Assembly (NCBI GenBank): GCA_011525035.1
Contig: WTIZ01000054.1
Location: 76,307-140,306, forward strand
Direction of reading: 5' to 3'
DNA: 64,000 nt
Source: Cryomorphaceae bacterium
GTDB taxonomy: Bacteria > Bacteroidota > Bacteroidia > Flavobacteriales > Schleiferiaceae
Part shown: piece by piece, positions 17,573 through 27,092 of the stretch
How the letters are laid out: each line of letters starts with the position of its first letter
How positions within the stretch are numbered: position 1 is the first letter of the stretch
Translations under genes and position numbers: made by a program
Notes under the pieces: generated by a model
What the model saw: the letters and a program-made list of their open reading frames with translations, nothing else
What the model was told of the DNA's origin: nothing
The model's database searches: none

Positions 17573-18724
17573 ATGAGAATCACCATGAGTGATGAGCGCT
17601 TAGAAACGCTCGAATTAATCCGCCAATCCGCCAAAGATTTCGCAGAATCGAAAATTCGCCCACATGTAATGGAGTGGGATGAAAGCCAACACTTTCCGGT
17701 AGACGTTTTTAAAGAACTGGGTCAACTTGGTTTCATGGGAATCCTAGTGCCAGAAGAATATGGTGGCGCAGGGATGGGTTACCAAGAATACATTACCGTC
17801 ATTGACGAAATTGCACAAGTCTGCGGTTCTATTGGTCTTTCGGTAGCAGCCCACAACAGCCTCTGCACCGGACATATTTTACAATTTGGTACTGAAGCTC
17901 AGAAAGCCAAATGGCTCCCAAAATTGGCCACTGCAGAGTGGATTGGTGCTTGGGGTCTGACAGAAACCGGTACAGGTTCTGATGCTGGCGGTATGGATAC
18001 AACAGCTATCCTTGATGGCGATCACTATGTGCTAAATGGTTCAAAAAACTGGATTACGCACGCGATTTCATCGAGTATTGCGGTGGTCATTGCAAGAACA
18101 GGAGAGAAAGGCGATTCCCACGGTATGACAGCCTTTGTCGTAGAAAAAGGAACACCTGGATTTACCGCTGGCCAGAAAGAAAATAAACTAGGCATGCGTG
18201 CCTCAGAAACGGCATGTCTCTTCTTTGACAATTGCCGCGTGCCCAAAGAAAACGTCCTCGGTGAAGTGGGCGAAGGCTTCATTCAAGCCATGAAAATCCT
18301 GGACGGCGGCAGAATCTCAATTGCCGCACTCTCCGTGGGTATCGCCCGTGGAGCGATGAATGCAGCTATTCAATATGCTGATGAGCGCCAGCAGTTTGGC
18401 CGAAAAATTCGCGCTTTTCAGGGGGTTAGTTTCAAGCTCGCAGAAATGTCGACCAAGGTATATGGTGCTGAGTTGATGACGCGCCATGCCGGCGCGCTCA
18501 AGGAAGAGGGCAAGCCAATGACCCAAGAAAGTGCGATGTGTAAGTTGTACGCTTCAGAAATATCTACCGAAGTGGCTAATGAGGCCGTTCAAGTCTTTGG
18601 TGGTTATGGTTACACGAAGGATTATCCGGTAGAGAAATTCTACCGTGATTGTAAGCTTTGTACCATCGGTGAGGGCACCTCGGAAATACAGAAAGTTGTG
18701 ATTTCCAGAAACTTATATCGTTAG
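17573..18724 (+). CDS. Acyl-CoA dehydrogenase
   Basis: FAD enzyme of 383 residues that introduces the alpha-beta double bond in acyl-CoA (fatty-acid or branched-chain oxidation) and passes electrons to ETF. All three domains are present: N-terminal helices, a beta-barrel with [14 protein letters not shown] and NWITHA, and C-terminal helices with [20 protein letters not shown] and the end [20 protein letters not shown], where E/R residues near GEGTSEIQ fit the short/branched-chain group. Chain-length specificity cannot be read. An ATG four codons in (17585, MSDERLE) is an alternative start. Its stop overlaps the convergent DUF2256 gene by 4 bp. Confidence 0.93.
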   Translation: MRITMSDERLETLELIRQSAKDFAESKIRPHVMEWDESQHFPVDVFKELGQLGFMGILVPEEYGGAGMGYQEYITVIDEIAQVCGSIGLSVAAHNSLCTGHILQFGTEAQKAKWLPKLATAEWIGAWGLTETGTGSDAGGMDTTAILDGDHYVLNGSKNWITHAISSSIAVVIARTGEKGDSHGMTAFVVEKGTPGFTAGQKENKLGMRASETACLFFDNCRVPKENVLGEVGEGFIQAMKILDGGRISIAALSVGIARGAMNAAIQYADERQQFGRKIRAFQGVSFKLAEMSTKVYGAELMTRHAGALKEEGKPMTQESAMCKLYASEISTEVANEAVQVFGGYGYTKDYPVEKFYRDCKLCTIGEGTSEIQKVVISRNLYR

Positions 18725-18861
18725 GACTTGGGTCGATTTGAGTTGCAGCGCTTGCTGCAATATTTGACATTTTCCCAATTCCTTTCCCATTTTTTGCGCC
18801 ATGTGAAGGGTCTTCCGCACGTGGCGCAAACTTTTTCGGGTAAATGAGGTTTTTTGTGCAT
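18721..18861 (-). CDS. DUF2256 small zinc-ribbon protein
   Basis: A 46-residue protein: [19 protein letters not shown], then [16 protein letters not shown] and [10 protein letters not shown]. Cys12/Cys15 (CATC) and Cys35/Cys39 (CSKRC) form a likely zinc-binding quartet. The pattern matches my memory of DUF2256, which is found next to cryptochrome/photolyase genes in many bacteria. It is transcribed divergently from the TIGR03643 gene with only 23 bp between start codons, and converges with the acyl-CoA dehydrogenase (4-bp overlap). It is short enough to be missed by default gene callers. Its function is unknown. Confidence 0.85.
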   Translation of the reverse strand: MHKKPHLPEKVCATCGRPFTWRKKWERNWENVKYCSKRCNSNRPKS

Positions 18862-18884
18862 AGACTTTGAAAACAACCCGGCAG

Positions 18885-19178
18885 ATGAAAGGTTCCAAAA
18901 TAGCGAAGAATTTTACCGAGCGAGAGATTGATCGCATCGTGGAAATGGCTTGGGAGGATCGTACGCCTTTCGATGCCATTAAAGACCAGTTCGGCATATC
19001 TGAAGCCGAAACTATAGCGCTGATGCGCCATCAAATGAAGGCCAGTTCTTGGCGTATGTGGCGTGCTCGAGTGCAGGGCAGGAGCACCAAGCATCGCGCG
19101 CGAAGAGGCTTTGAAGTCGGTCGCCACAAGTGTTCTCGTCAGCGTCATATTTCACACAACAAAATCTCGAAGCGTTAA
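18885..19178 (+). CDS. TIGR03643-family protein
   Basis: 97 residues. The family core is [20 protein letters not shown], then [20 protein letters not shown] and [20 protein letters not shown]. It looks like a helix-turn-helix-type small protein. A basic His/Cys-containing tail of about 25 residues ([18 protein letters not shown]) follows. The ATG at 18885 was preferred over an upstream TTG. TIGR03643 and DUF2256 genes commonly accompany a photolyase-family gene, and one lies at 31508-32965. The function is unknown; the link is genomic association recalled from other genomes. Confidence 0.8.
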   Translation: MKGSKIAKNFTEREIDRIVEMAWEDRTPFDAIKDQFGISEAETIALMRHQMKASSWRMWRARVQGRSTKHRARRGFEVGRHKCSRQRHISHNKISKR

Positions 19179-19309
19179 TTTAAAGCTTCAACTGCTTGTT
19201 AATCAGTAGATAAAGCCGTTCTCTCATTCGGTGAAAACCAATGGCAATTGAGGTGCGAAAAGTGGAATAAATCCGTTATTTTCGGAGTTCTATGTATGGC
19301 GTAAAGACT

Positions 19310-22300
19310 ATGAAGAAATTATTACTCACTCTAGCTCTCGGGCTGTTCGCGTTTCAAGCGAATGCTTCACACCTTTTGGGTGGTGAGATTATCTGGAAGT
19401 GTAAACCCAACGGAAAATACCAGTTTACCCTGGTAGTTTATCGCGATTGTGGTGGTATTACGATTTCAACCACACCCCAGACCTTAGCGAATAATGCAGG
19501 TGTTTCAATCACCTGTAACTATGTCAGTACGACGGATGTAGTACCGGCATGTTACACGGGTACTACCTCTTGTTCAGGAGCAACCTCGGGTCAAGGAAGA
19601 ATGCAGAAATATGTTTTCCGTTCGGGAGACATTACATTGACAGGTACGCCGCCGGCTGGTGGATGGTACTTCACTTGGAACAGCTGTTGTCGTCCGGGAT
19701 CGATCTCAAATGGACCTTCCAACCAAGGTTACTTGCTTCGTGCTGTGATGTTCCCATATACTCCTCCGGGCTCTACTACGCCATTGTCTGCAGGAACTAC
19801 GGGTAACCCAACATGTTTCGATAATTCTCCAAACTTCTTGGAAGATCCACAGGTAATCTCATGTACCAACGTTGATGTTATTTACAACAACCTCGGTTAC
19901 GATCCAGATCTTGATTCATTGTACTACGACTGGGCATCACCATTGCAAGGTTCTTCTTGGCCAGGCAGTTCTGTGACGTTCTCTTCTGGGTATAGTGCTT
20001 CATCACCGCTACCGAGTGGTACAGGTAGTACACCTGCAGCCATCAATGGCGAAACTGGTGAAATCACCTTCAAATCTGCTCAGGCAGGTTCATGGGCCAC
20101 TTGTGTGAAGATTGAAGAATGGCGATGTGGACAAAAGGTCGGGGAGATCTTCCGCGATATCCCAATCGTTACTCTTGGATGTACGCCTCCTTCAGGGCTA
20201 TGTTCATCAGCCTTCGTTGATGTTGAGCCAACCATGGATTTGACACCAGATCCAAACCAACAGACGCCAACAGTACTAAACCCGGTAACGAATACAGCGG
20301 GTGATACTATCTATTACTATACTGATGCGTACCCAGGTGATACAATCAAATTCAAAATTTCTTCATCTGATCCATACCCGAACCCGAACTGTTCTTCTCA
20401 AAATATCGAGTTTAGCGCTTCAGGAGGGAACTTGAGTTCTGCATCGAATTACGGTAATGCGAACAACTGTTTGTTTAACCCGCCTTGTGCGACGATTACC
20501 TCATTGAACACAGGTGGTGTTTACACTTACCCAGGTATTAACGATGTTGAATTTGAATGGCACATTGACTGTAACCACCTGTTTTATCAGGAATACCAGT
20601 GTGGTAACTTGAAATCAGAATATTCGTTCTATTTGAGAATGCAGGACGATCAATGTCCTTTGAACCGATTCACCTACAAGAAAGTAGTGGTAGAAGTTCT
20701 CAATTACATGCCGAGAAATGTAAACGTGGATAACACGTGTATTTCTCAAGACCCTGTGACGGGTGCAGTGACCTTTGACTGGGTGAATGACGCAGATACA
20801 GGTTTCAACTTCGATTATTACATCATTAACCACATCGATACAATGGGGAACACCACAGTAGTGGATACCATTTACGATTGGGCGACACAGACATACACCC
20901 ACACTTCAGCGGATCCAAATGCGAAGAATGCCTACACCATTCAAACCGCCGGGGGTTGTGGACTTTTGACAGTACCGACGGATACCATTCAGAACATCCG
21001 TGTTGGCCTTCAAGCTTTCCCACCACCACCAAACAGCAGTATTGCACGTTTGGATTGGAACCGTTGGAAGGTGAGCGATACCACTATTTCGTACGATGTA
21101 TGGGTAGAGGCGCCGGCAAACTCGGGTCAATGGACGCAGTTAGGAACAACGACAGATACTACTTGGATTGATACAGTAGCCTTCTGTGGTTCTTGGTTGA
21201 ACTACCAAGTACGTTACAACTCGACCTGTGAGAGTTCTTTAGATTCAGGATTCTTCTCGGACAAAACGGCACCTTCAGCGGTAGTCTTTGACTCTGTAAC
21301 CGTGGCTGGTGGTAACCTGAGTGCCCTTGCTTGGAAATCATCGAGCGACAGTGATGTCGTGTACTACGTGATATACAGAGAGGATAATAGTGGGTTCTTT
21401 GTTCCTATTGATTCCATCCCTGCTTCGGATTGGGCAACTTCGATGCCTTGGGTGTACAACTTGAGTAACGCAGAAAACCAGAGCGAGAACTTCGTTGTAA
21501 CTGCTGTGGACAGTTGTGGTAACCAAAGCTCCGTAGGAAACACAATACCTTCTAGTTCTATTCACTTACAAATTGGTATTGACCCATGTGATGGCTATGC
21601 TCGTTTGCGTTGGGGTACGTACAAGACTTGGACACAAACACAGCCGTTAGAGTACAATCTTTACGCGGACATCACGGATCCAGTTGGTGGTACCATTTCC
21701 GGAGTACTGCTTAAAGGAGGTACGTTGGATACAGCCTTCAACCACTACGGCATCATTAACGGATACACCTATTGTTATTACGTGAAAGCTGTGGATACGA
21801 CTCGAACAGTTTCTTCAACATCAAACCGTGTATGTAATAGTTCTGCGGTTGTTCAAGGTTCACGTGTGCTTTACTTAGGTAGAGCCTCTGTAAACAGCCA
21901 GAACGGCGTAGATATGTACGCTTACATCGATAAGGATGCTGATGTAATTGATTATCAGATTCAACGTGCAGACGACGAAATTGGACCGTATTTGACGATC
22001 GGTAATGTTGCTAAACCGGCCTTAGGACCGTGGGAGGTGAAGTTTGTCGATTACACGGCTGATCCGATGTCGCGTAGATACTACTACCGCATTTCTTCTC
22101 GCGATTCGTGTGGATCTTTGGATACTATCTCGAATTTAGCGACCAACATATTATTGAATGTTGAAGCAGTCGGTAATTTGACCTGTGCATTGAACTGGAC
22201 GCCTTACCGTGATTTTGACGGAGGTGTAGAGGAATACGAAATCTACCGTTCTTCTGACGGTGGAAATTCGTTCAATTACGTAACGTCTACTTTAGACACA

Positions 22301-22735
22301 GGATTTATCGACGATATCAAGCCGTATTCTAACTCTAAGGGTAAGTTCTGCTACTACATTAAAGCAATTGCTGCTGATGGTATCATTCCTTGGAGAGACG
22401 AGTTCGGTATGAAATTTAATGCTAGATCAAACGTAGCTTGTGCCGTTCACAAAGCACGTCTATGGTTCCCTAGTGCATTCAACCCGAATTCAGACGTAGT
22501 TGAAAATAGAGTGTGGAAGCCACAAGGTGTATTCGCTCGTCCAGACAGCTACACATTGTTTATCATGGACCGTTGGGGACAAGAAGTGTTCCGCACCACA
22601 ACCATCGCAGAAGGATGGGACGGTAAGATTGGCGGTAAAGATGCTGGCATGGGCGTTTACACGTATTACGTGAAGTATCGCTCTATTGAAGATGTGCCAA
22701 TTGAAGAGCGCGGTAACTTCACTTTGCTCTATTAA
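19310..22735 (+). CDS. Large T9SS cargo with type B (gliding motility-associated) C-terminal domain
   Basis: 1141 residues. A signal peptide (MKKLLLTLALGLFAFQANA) is followed by the common SHLLGGEIIWKC opening of large Bacteroidota surface proteins. The middle holds Fn3-like beta-sandwich repeats with many Cys residues, some with VDS/CG motifs. The last 100 residues are a CHU_C/type B sorting domain (FPSAFNPNSD, FIMDRWGQEVFRT, GWDGKIGGKDAGMGVYTYYV). This predicts export by SecYEG and T9SS and attachment to the surface or an adhesive role. The ATG at 19310 gives a clean signal peptide. A strong terminator follows. Confidence 0.9.
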   Translation: MKKLLLTLALGLFAFQANASHLLGGEIIWKCKPNGKYQFTLVVYRDCGGITISTTPQTLANNAGVSITCNYVSTTDVVPACYTGTTSCSGATSGQGRMQKYVFRSGDITLTGTPPAGGWYFTWNSCCRPGSISNGPSNQGYLLRAVMFPYTPPGSTTPLSAGTTGNPTCFDNSPNFLEDPQVISCTNVDVIYNNLGYDPDLDSLYYDWASPLQGSSWPGSSVTFSSGYSASSPLPSGTGSTPAAINGETGEITFKSAQAGSWATCVKIEEWRCGQKVGEIFRDIPIVTLGCTPPSGLCSSAFVDVEPTMDLTPDPNQQTPTVLNPVTNTAGDTIYYYTDAYPGDTIKFKISSSDPYPNPNCSSQNIEFSASGGNLSSASNYGNANNCLFNPPCATITSLNTGGVYTYPGINDVEFEWHIDCNHLFYQEYQCGNLKSEYSFYLRMQDDQCPLNRFTYKKVVVEVLNYMPRNVNVDNTCISQDPVTGAVTFDWVNDADTGFNFDYYIINHIDTMGNTTVVDTIYDWATQTYTHTSADPNAKNAYTIQTAGGCGLLTVPTDTIQNIRVGLQAFPPPPNSSIARLDWNRWKVSDTTISYDVWVEAPANSGQWTQLGTTTDTTWIDTVAFCGSWLNYQVRYNSTCESSLDSGFFSDKTAPSAVVFDSVTVAGGNLSALAWKSSSDSDVVYYVIYREDNSGFFVPIDSIPASDWATSMPWVYNLSNAENQSENFVVTAVDSCGNQSSVGNTIPSSSIHLQIGIDPCDGYARLRWGTYKTWTQTQPLEYNLYADITDPVGGTISGVLLKGGTLDTAFNHYGIINGYTYCYYVKAVDTTRTVSSTSNRVCNSSAVVQGSRVLYLGRASVNSQNGVDMYAYIDKDADVIDYQIQRADDEIGPYLTIGNVAKPALGPWEVKFVDYTADPMSRRYYYRISSRDSCGSLDTISNLATNILLNVEAVGNLTCALNWTPYRDFDGGVEEYEIYRSSDGGNSFNYVTSTLDTGFIDDIKPYSNSKGKFCYYIKAIAADGIIPWRDEFGMKFNARSNVACAVHKARLWFPSAFNPNSDVVENRVWKPQGVFARPDSYTLFIMDRWGQEVFRTTTIAEGWDGKIGGKDAGMGVYTYYVKYRSIEDVPIEERGNFTLLY

Positions 22736-22758
22736 TTGTTAAGATTTCATAAAACATC

Positions 22759-22781
22759 ACGGGCGGCCATGGGCCGCCCGT
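22759..22781 (+). terminator. GC-rich intrinsic terminator
   Basis: 10-bp arms ACGGGCGGCC and GGCCGCCCGT with a 3-nt loop, followed by TCTATTTC. It lies 23 bp after the T9SS protein stop and just before the guaB promoter. Confidence 0.8.
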
Positions 22782-22801
22782 TCTATTTCGTAGAAATTGC
22801 T

Positions 22802-22809
22802 TAATTTTG
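22802..22809 (+). promoter_or_regulatory. Candidate -7 box of guaB
   Basis: TAATTTTG fits TANNTTTG and lies 24 bp before the guaB ATG, just downstream of the preceding terminator, where a promoter is required. Confidence 0.45.
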
Positions 22810-22812
22810 GGC

Positions 22813-22832
22813 GCAATTCAAATCGGAATTGC
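22813..22832. promoter_or_regulatory. Inverted repeat in the guaB leader
   Basis: Perfect 7-bp arms GCAATTC (22813-22819) and GAATTGC (22826-22832), with a 6-nt spacer, lie between the candidate -7 box and the ATG at 22834. This is a possible purine-responsive operator or a translation-limiting hairpin. Confidence 0.4.
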
Positions 22833-22833
22833 A

Positions 22834-24306
22834 ATGTCAGATTCAACGAACAAAGTAATAGGCTTAGGCCTTACTTACGACGACGTACTCCTCGTTCCCA
22901 ACTATTCAGAAGTTCTTCCGCGCGATGTGGATTTATCTTCGAAAGTAACTCGTAACATCGAGCTGAAAACTCCAATCATTTCTGCTGCTATGGATACAGT
23001 GACAGAAAGCGCCATGGCTATTGCTATTGCGCAGGAAGGAGGTATCGGTGTCATTCATAAGAACATGACCATCGAGCAACAAGCGATTGAGGTGAGAAAG
23101 GTGAAACGTGCCGAAAGCGGTATGATCCTAGATCCGGTTACCCTTTTGAAAAATGCGACAGTCGCGGATGCCAAAGCGATGATGGCGGAATTTAAGATCG
23201 GCGGGGTTCCCGTGGTCAATGAAGCTAAAAACCTCATTGGTATCATTACGAATCGCGATTTACGCTTTGAAAAGGACAACGGTCGTTTGATAGACGAAGT
23301 AATGACCAAGGAAAACTTGATCACTGCTACTCCTGAAACAACAATGGTTGAAGCAGAGGCCATTCTTCAAGAACATAAGATTGAGAAATTACCGGTACTC
23401 GATTCAAACAATCAGCTTGTAGGTTTGATTACCTACCGTGATATCACGAAAAACAGAGTAAAACCGAACGCGAATAAAGACAAGTATGGACGTTTACGCG
23501 TAGCAGCGGCTGTAGGTGTTACAGGTGATGTTGTAGAGCGCGTAGGTGCTTTGTATGAAAGTGGTGTTGATGCAGTAATTATCGATACAGCACATGGACA
23601 CACTAAAGGTGTGGTGACTGCTTTGCAAAGCGTGAAGGCCAAATTCCCAGAACTTGATGTAGTGGTGGGAAATATTGCAACTGCAGAAGCGGCCTTGTAC
23701 CTCATGGAGGCAGGTGCTGATGCGGTAAAAGTTGGAATTGGACCAGGTTCAATCTGTACCACAAGAATTGTTGCTGGTGTTGGTTTCCCGCAGTTGAGTG
23801 CAGTCATGGAGGTAGCAAAAGCTATTGACGGACGCATTCCAGTGATTGCTGATGGTGGTATTCGTTTTACCGGTGATATTGTTAAAGCCCTCGCTGCAGG
23901 CGCAGATTGTGTGATGTTGGGTTCTATGTTCGCTGGTACCAAAGAAAGTCCAGGAGAAACGGTTATTTACGAAGGTAGAAAGTACAAGACTTACCGTGGT
24001 ATGGGTTCAGTAGAGGCCATGTCAGACGGTTCCAAAGACAGATACTTCCAAGATGTGGAGGACGATGTCAAAAAACTAGTACCAGAAGGTATTGTAGGCC
24101 GAGTACCGTATAAAGGAGAAGTAGGGGAAGTAATGTACCAATTCATCGGTGGTCTTCGCGCCGGAATGGGATACTGTGGTTCAAAAGACGTACCGACGCT
24201 GAAAAAATCGGCCCGCTTTATTCAAATAACTGCTGCGGGTATGCAGGAAAGTCATCCCCATAACGTTAGTATCACAAGAGAAGCTCCTAACTATAGTAGA
24301 AGATAA
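22834..24306 (+). CDS. guaB: Inosine-5'-monophosphate dehydrogenase
   Basis: Oxidises IMP to XMP with NAD, the committed step of GMP synthesis. It has 490 residues with a TIM barrel interrupted by two CBS domains (about 95-205). Catalytic Cys308 lies in GPGSICTT, the flap in [10 protein letters not shown], and K/R residues in [10 protein letters not shown]. The ATG at 22834 ([20 protein letters not shown]) matches the family; the upstream in-frame extension lies in the leader dyad. The next gene starts immediately after the stop codon, so guaB probably leads a six-gene operon with periplasmic chaperones. Confidence 0.97.
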   Translation: MSDSTNKVIGLGLTYDDVLLVPNYSEVLPRDVDLSSKVTRNIELKTPIISAAMDTVTESAMAIAIAQEGGIGVIHKNMTIEQQAIEVRKVKRAESGMILDPVTLLKNATVADAKAMMAEFKIGGVPVVNEAKNLIGIITNRDLRFEKDNGRLIDEVMTKENLITATPETTMVEAEAILQEHKIEKLPVLDSNNQLVGLITYRDITKNRVKPNANKDKYGRLRVAAAVGVTGDVVERVGALYESGVDAVIIDTAHGHTKGVVTALQSVKAKFPELDVVVGNIATAEAALYLMEAGADAVKVGIGPGSICTTRIVAGVGFPQLSAVMEVAKAIDGRIPVIADGGIRFTGDIVKALAAGADCVMLGSMFAGTKESPGETVIYEGRKYKTYRGMGSVEAMSDGSKDRYFQDVEDDVKKLVPEGIVGRVPYKGEVGEVMYQFIGGLRAGMGYCGSKDVPTLKKSARFIQITAAGMQESHPHNVSITREAPNYSRR

Positions 24307-26253
24307 ATGATGAAGAAAATCATTCTAATCGCCATCTGTTTTTTTGGCGTACAACTTCAGGCTCAAGAAGTATTGTTTACAGTTGGTAACCAGACTGTTA
24401 CAGCAGAAGAGTTCAAAGCCGTTTATGAAAAAAATAAAGGCGTAGGAAATGCTATTGATCCAAAAACTCCTGAAGAGTACTTGGATTTATACGTGCGTTT
24501 TAAGTTAAAAATTGCTGAGGCGTTCGATCAACAGAGAGATACTGCTGCCAAATTTGTGAAAGAGTTCGGTGGTTATAGAGCTCAATTGGCAAAACCTTAC
24601 CTAAGTGATGCAGGCTCTGAAGATGCTTTGATCAAGGAAGCATACAGCCGTATGTCGCAAGAAGTACGTGCGGCACACATCATGTTCGAACTTGCTTCTA
24701 GTGCCTTGCCGTCAGATACACTGCGCGTCTACAAGGCAATGATGGAATTGCGCGATGAAATAGTGAGCGGTAAACTCTCTTTCGAGGATGCTGCGCGCTC
24801 AAAAAGTGCGGATACTTGGAGTGCAAAGCAGGGCGGAGATCTTGGCTATTTCACTGCTTTTAATATGGTATATCCCTTCGAATCGGGTGCTTACGATCAA
24901 GAAATTGGTTCCATAAGTAAGCCTATCCGTTCTCAATTCGGGTACCACTTGATTAAAACCATTGATAAGCGTCCAGCAAGCGGTACCGTTCGTGTCCGTC
25001 AAATCTTTTTCGCTGCAGGGGAAAAGGCTAAATTGGCTGAAAAGCAGCGTGCTGAGCGCAGTGCACAAGAGATTTATACTCGTTTGCAGAACGGTGAAGA
25101 ATTCGGAGCGTTGGTCTCTTTTAGCGAGGATAGAAAAACGAAAGACCGCGGCGGTGAGATGCCGGAGTTCGGGTTGAACAAAATGATGCCTTCGTTTGAA
25201 AATGCGGCCTTTGCCTTAGAAGAGCCTGGTGATTTCTCAGCACCTATCCAAACCAATATTGGTTGGCACGTCATTCAATTGATTGAAAAGAAGCCGTTGC
25301 CTGATTTCGAGTCCTTAGAGAAGGAGATCAAATCGAAGGTAAAACGCGATTCTAGAAGTCAAGTTGGCGCAAAGAAATTCGTGAATACGCTTAAGCGCAA
25401 TTATAACTTCACGGTAAATGAAAGAAACTATAGACGCACCGTTGCGCTAGTCGATGCAGCAAAATTTGCGACGGGCCAATGGGAAGCTCCTAGCATCAAA
25501 ACCGATAGAGTAGTAGCGACCTATGCTGATGCTGAGCTACGCCAAAGTACAGTACTCGCATTTTGGGCAAAAAATCAAAAACCTCAAACTACTGAGGGTG
25601 TGGAGGAATACCTTCGATTACTGTTCAATGTGGTAAGCAATGACAACATCATTGCCTACGAAGACAGTCAATTGGAGTCGAAATATCCAGACTTTAGAAA
25701 TTTGGTGAGAGAATACCGTGAAGGAATTCTGTTGTTTGACCTTACCCAAGAAGAAGTTTGGGATAAAGCAGCGAAGGATAGTGTGGGCATTTATAACCAC
25801 TACCAAACGATCAAAAACAACTTTACTTGGGACGACCGCATTAGCTATAAACTATGGGTAGCTCAGAACGAGAAGGACGCCAAGAAAATTGCAAGATGGG
25901 TTACTAAGGGTAAAACAGATAAGCTCAATGAATTCTTGACTTCGAATGATGCCCTAGCCGTTGCTGTTTCAGAAGGTACTGCACAACAGAAGGACGAAGA
26001 GGTATTCCAGATGCTATGGAATACATCTCCAGGTGTTCACGGTCCAATTGCCTTCAATGAAGGTTTCGCTGTTCTACAAACCATTGACTACTTACCTGCA
26101 GGCCCTAAAGCACTGAACGAAGTAAAAGGTCTAGTGATTGCAAGCTATCAGAACGAGCTTGAAGAAAAGTGGGTAGCTACTTTACAAGACAAATTTGAGG
26201 TTTCTATTAACGAAAGTGTGAAAGAGAAACTCTTCGCAGAGCTTGCTGATTAA
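24307..26253 (+). CDS. Periplasmic peptidyl-prolyl isomerase, PpiC/parvulin type
   Basis: 648 residues with a signal peptide (KKIILIAICFFGVQLQAQ). It has an N-terminal helical chaperone domain and two parvulin domains: the first about 118-222 (VRAAHIMFEL ... GDLGYFTAFNMVYPFESGAY ... FGYHLIKTIDKRP), the second about 228-330 (VRVRQIFF ... GEMPEFGLNKMMPSFENAAF ... IGWHVIQLIEKKP). A long C-terminal helical region follows. It assists outer-membrane or secreted protein folding. It starts directly at the guaB stop and overlaps the next gene by 1 bp. Confidence 0.88.
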   Translation: MMKKIILIAICFFGVQLQAQEVLFTVGNQTVTAEEFKAVYEKNKGVGNAIDPKTPEEYLDLYVRFKLKIAEAFDQQRDTAAKFVKEFGGYRAQLAKPYLSDAGSEDALIKEAYSRMSQEVRAAHIMFELASSALPSDTLRVYKAMMELRDEIVSGKLSFEDAARSKSADTWSAKQGGDLGYFTAFNMVYPFESGAYDQEIGSISKPIRSQFGYHLIKTIDKRPASGTVRVRQIFFAAGEKAKLAEKQRAERSAQEIYTRLQNGEEFGALVSFSEDRKTKDRGGEMPEFGLNKMMPSFENAAFALEEPGDFSAPIQTNIGWHVIQLIEKKPLPDFESLEKEIKSKVKRDSRSQVGAKKFVNTLKRNYNFTVNERNYRRTVALVDAAKFATGQWEAPSIKTDRVVATYADAELRQSTVLAFWAKNQKPQTTEGVEEYLRLLFNVVSNDNIIAYEDSQLESKYPDFRNLVREYREGILLFDLTQEEVWDKAAKDSVGIYNHYQTIKNNFTWDDRISYKLWVAQNEKDAKKIARWVTKGKTDKLNEFLTSNDALAVAVSEGTAQQKDEEVFQMLWNTSPGVHGPIAFNEGFAVLQTIDYLPAGPKALNEVKGLVIASYQNELEEKWVATLQDKFEVSINESVKEKLFAELAD

Positions 26254-27092
26254 TGAGATTTATCCCTGTCATAGTAGCACTAAGCCTTATTTCTTGCAGT
26301 CAGAATTTGACGCGCAATGACGAGGTAGTGGCACAACTAGGCGGGAAAGAACTCTTGTTAGAGGAAATTGAAGATCAGTTGCCAAAAGCAGGGACTTTAG
26401 CTGAGGCTGATAGTATTGCGCTTGTTCAGACCATTGCTCGAAATTGGGCAAAAAATGAATTATTGGTCGAGGCGGCTGAATTCAACTTAAAGGCAGATTT
26501 AAGGGATTTTGAAGATCTTGTACGGCAGTACAGAAATGACTTGCTAAAACATGCCTATATCGAACGGTACGTAAGCGAGAACCTCGACACTAATGTCAGT
26601 GACGAAGAAGTGGCTGCTTATTACGAGGAGAATCAAAGCAATTTCGAGCTCAAAGAGAGTATTGTTCGTGCTCAATACACGGCCGTACCGCTTGAGGCAC
26701 AGAAAATGAAAGAGGCGAAGCGCTGGTTTAAATCCCGCAACCAGGAGAGCAAGTATTTGGATTGGATTGAAGTTTTTGCCACTAAACAAAGTGCCTACAC
26801 GGATTCTTCATGGGTTCCTTTAGACGATTTCCTCAATGATATTCCGTTGGAATCTAGCAATCCGTACAGCTATCTAAAACGTACACCAAGGTTTACTTGT
26901 GAGGACACAGTTATGGTGTATTTTGTCAGTGTGAACGACATACGAATCGAGAACAGTTATTCGCCACTAGAATATGTGCGTGAAAACATTAGAAAGATGA
27001 TTCTTAACAAGCGCCGACTGGAGCTTATTGAGCGCATCGGAGAAAACATAATAGCAAATGCAATTGAAAAAGGCGACTTACTTATTCCTTAG
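26253..27092 (+). CDS. SurA-N-like lipoprotein without a parvulin domain
   Basis: 279 residues with a lipoprotein signal (MRFIPVIVALSLISCSQ; Cys15 in the lipobox LISC). The N-terminal region resembles the SurA/PpiC chaperone domain (VVAQLGGKELLLEEIEDQLP, long helices with NWAKNELLVEAA), but no parvulin active-site motifs are visible in the second half. It probably acts as a membrane-anchored helper of the flanking isomerases. It overlaps the following surA-like gene by 35 bp, unusually long for this window. Confidence 0.75.
   Translation: MRFIPVIVALSLISCSQNLTRNDEVVAQLGGKELLLEEIEDQLPKAGTLAEADSIALVQTIARNWAKNELLVEAAEFNLKADLRDFEDLVRQYRNDLLKHAYIERYVSENLDTNVSDEEVAAYYEENQSNFELKESIVRAQYTAVPLEAQKMKEAKRWFKSRNQESKYLDWIEVFATKQSAYTDSSWVPLDDFLNDIPLESSNPYSYLKRTPRFTCEDTVMVYFVSVNDIRIENSYSPLEYVRENIRKMILNKRRLELIERIGENIIANAIEKGDLLIP

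Noticed and set aside
18576..19148. 190-residue minus-strand frame across the DUF2256/TIGR03643 region
   Set aside because: The DUF2256 frame in another phase explains the conserved cysteines; the long frame is antisense to two supported genes.
20615..21565. Several antisense frames of 70-100 residues in the T9SS type B gene
   Set aside because: They are Cys/His/Arg-rich shadows of a long biased frame with no homology features.
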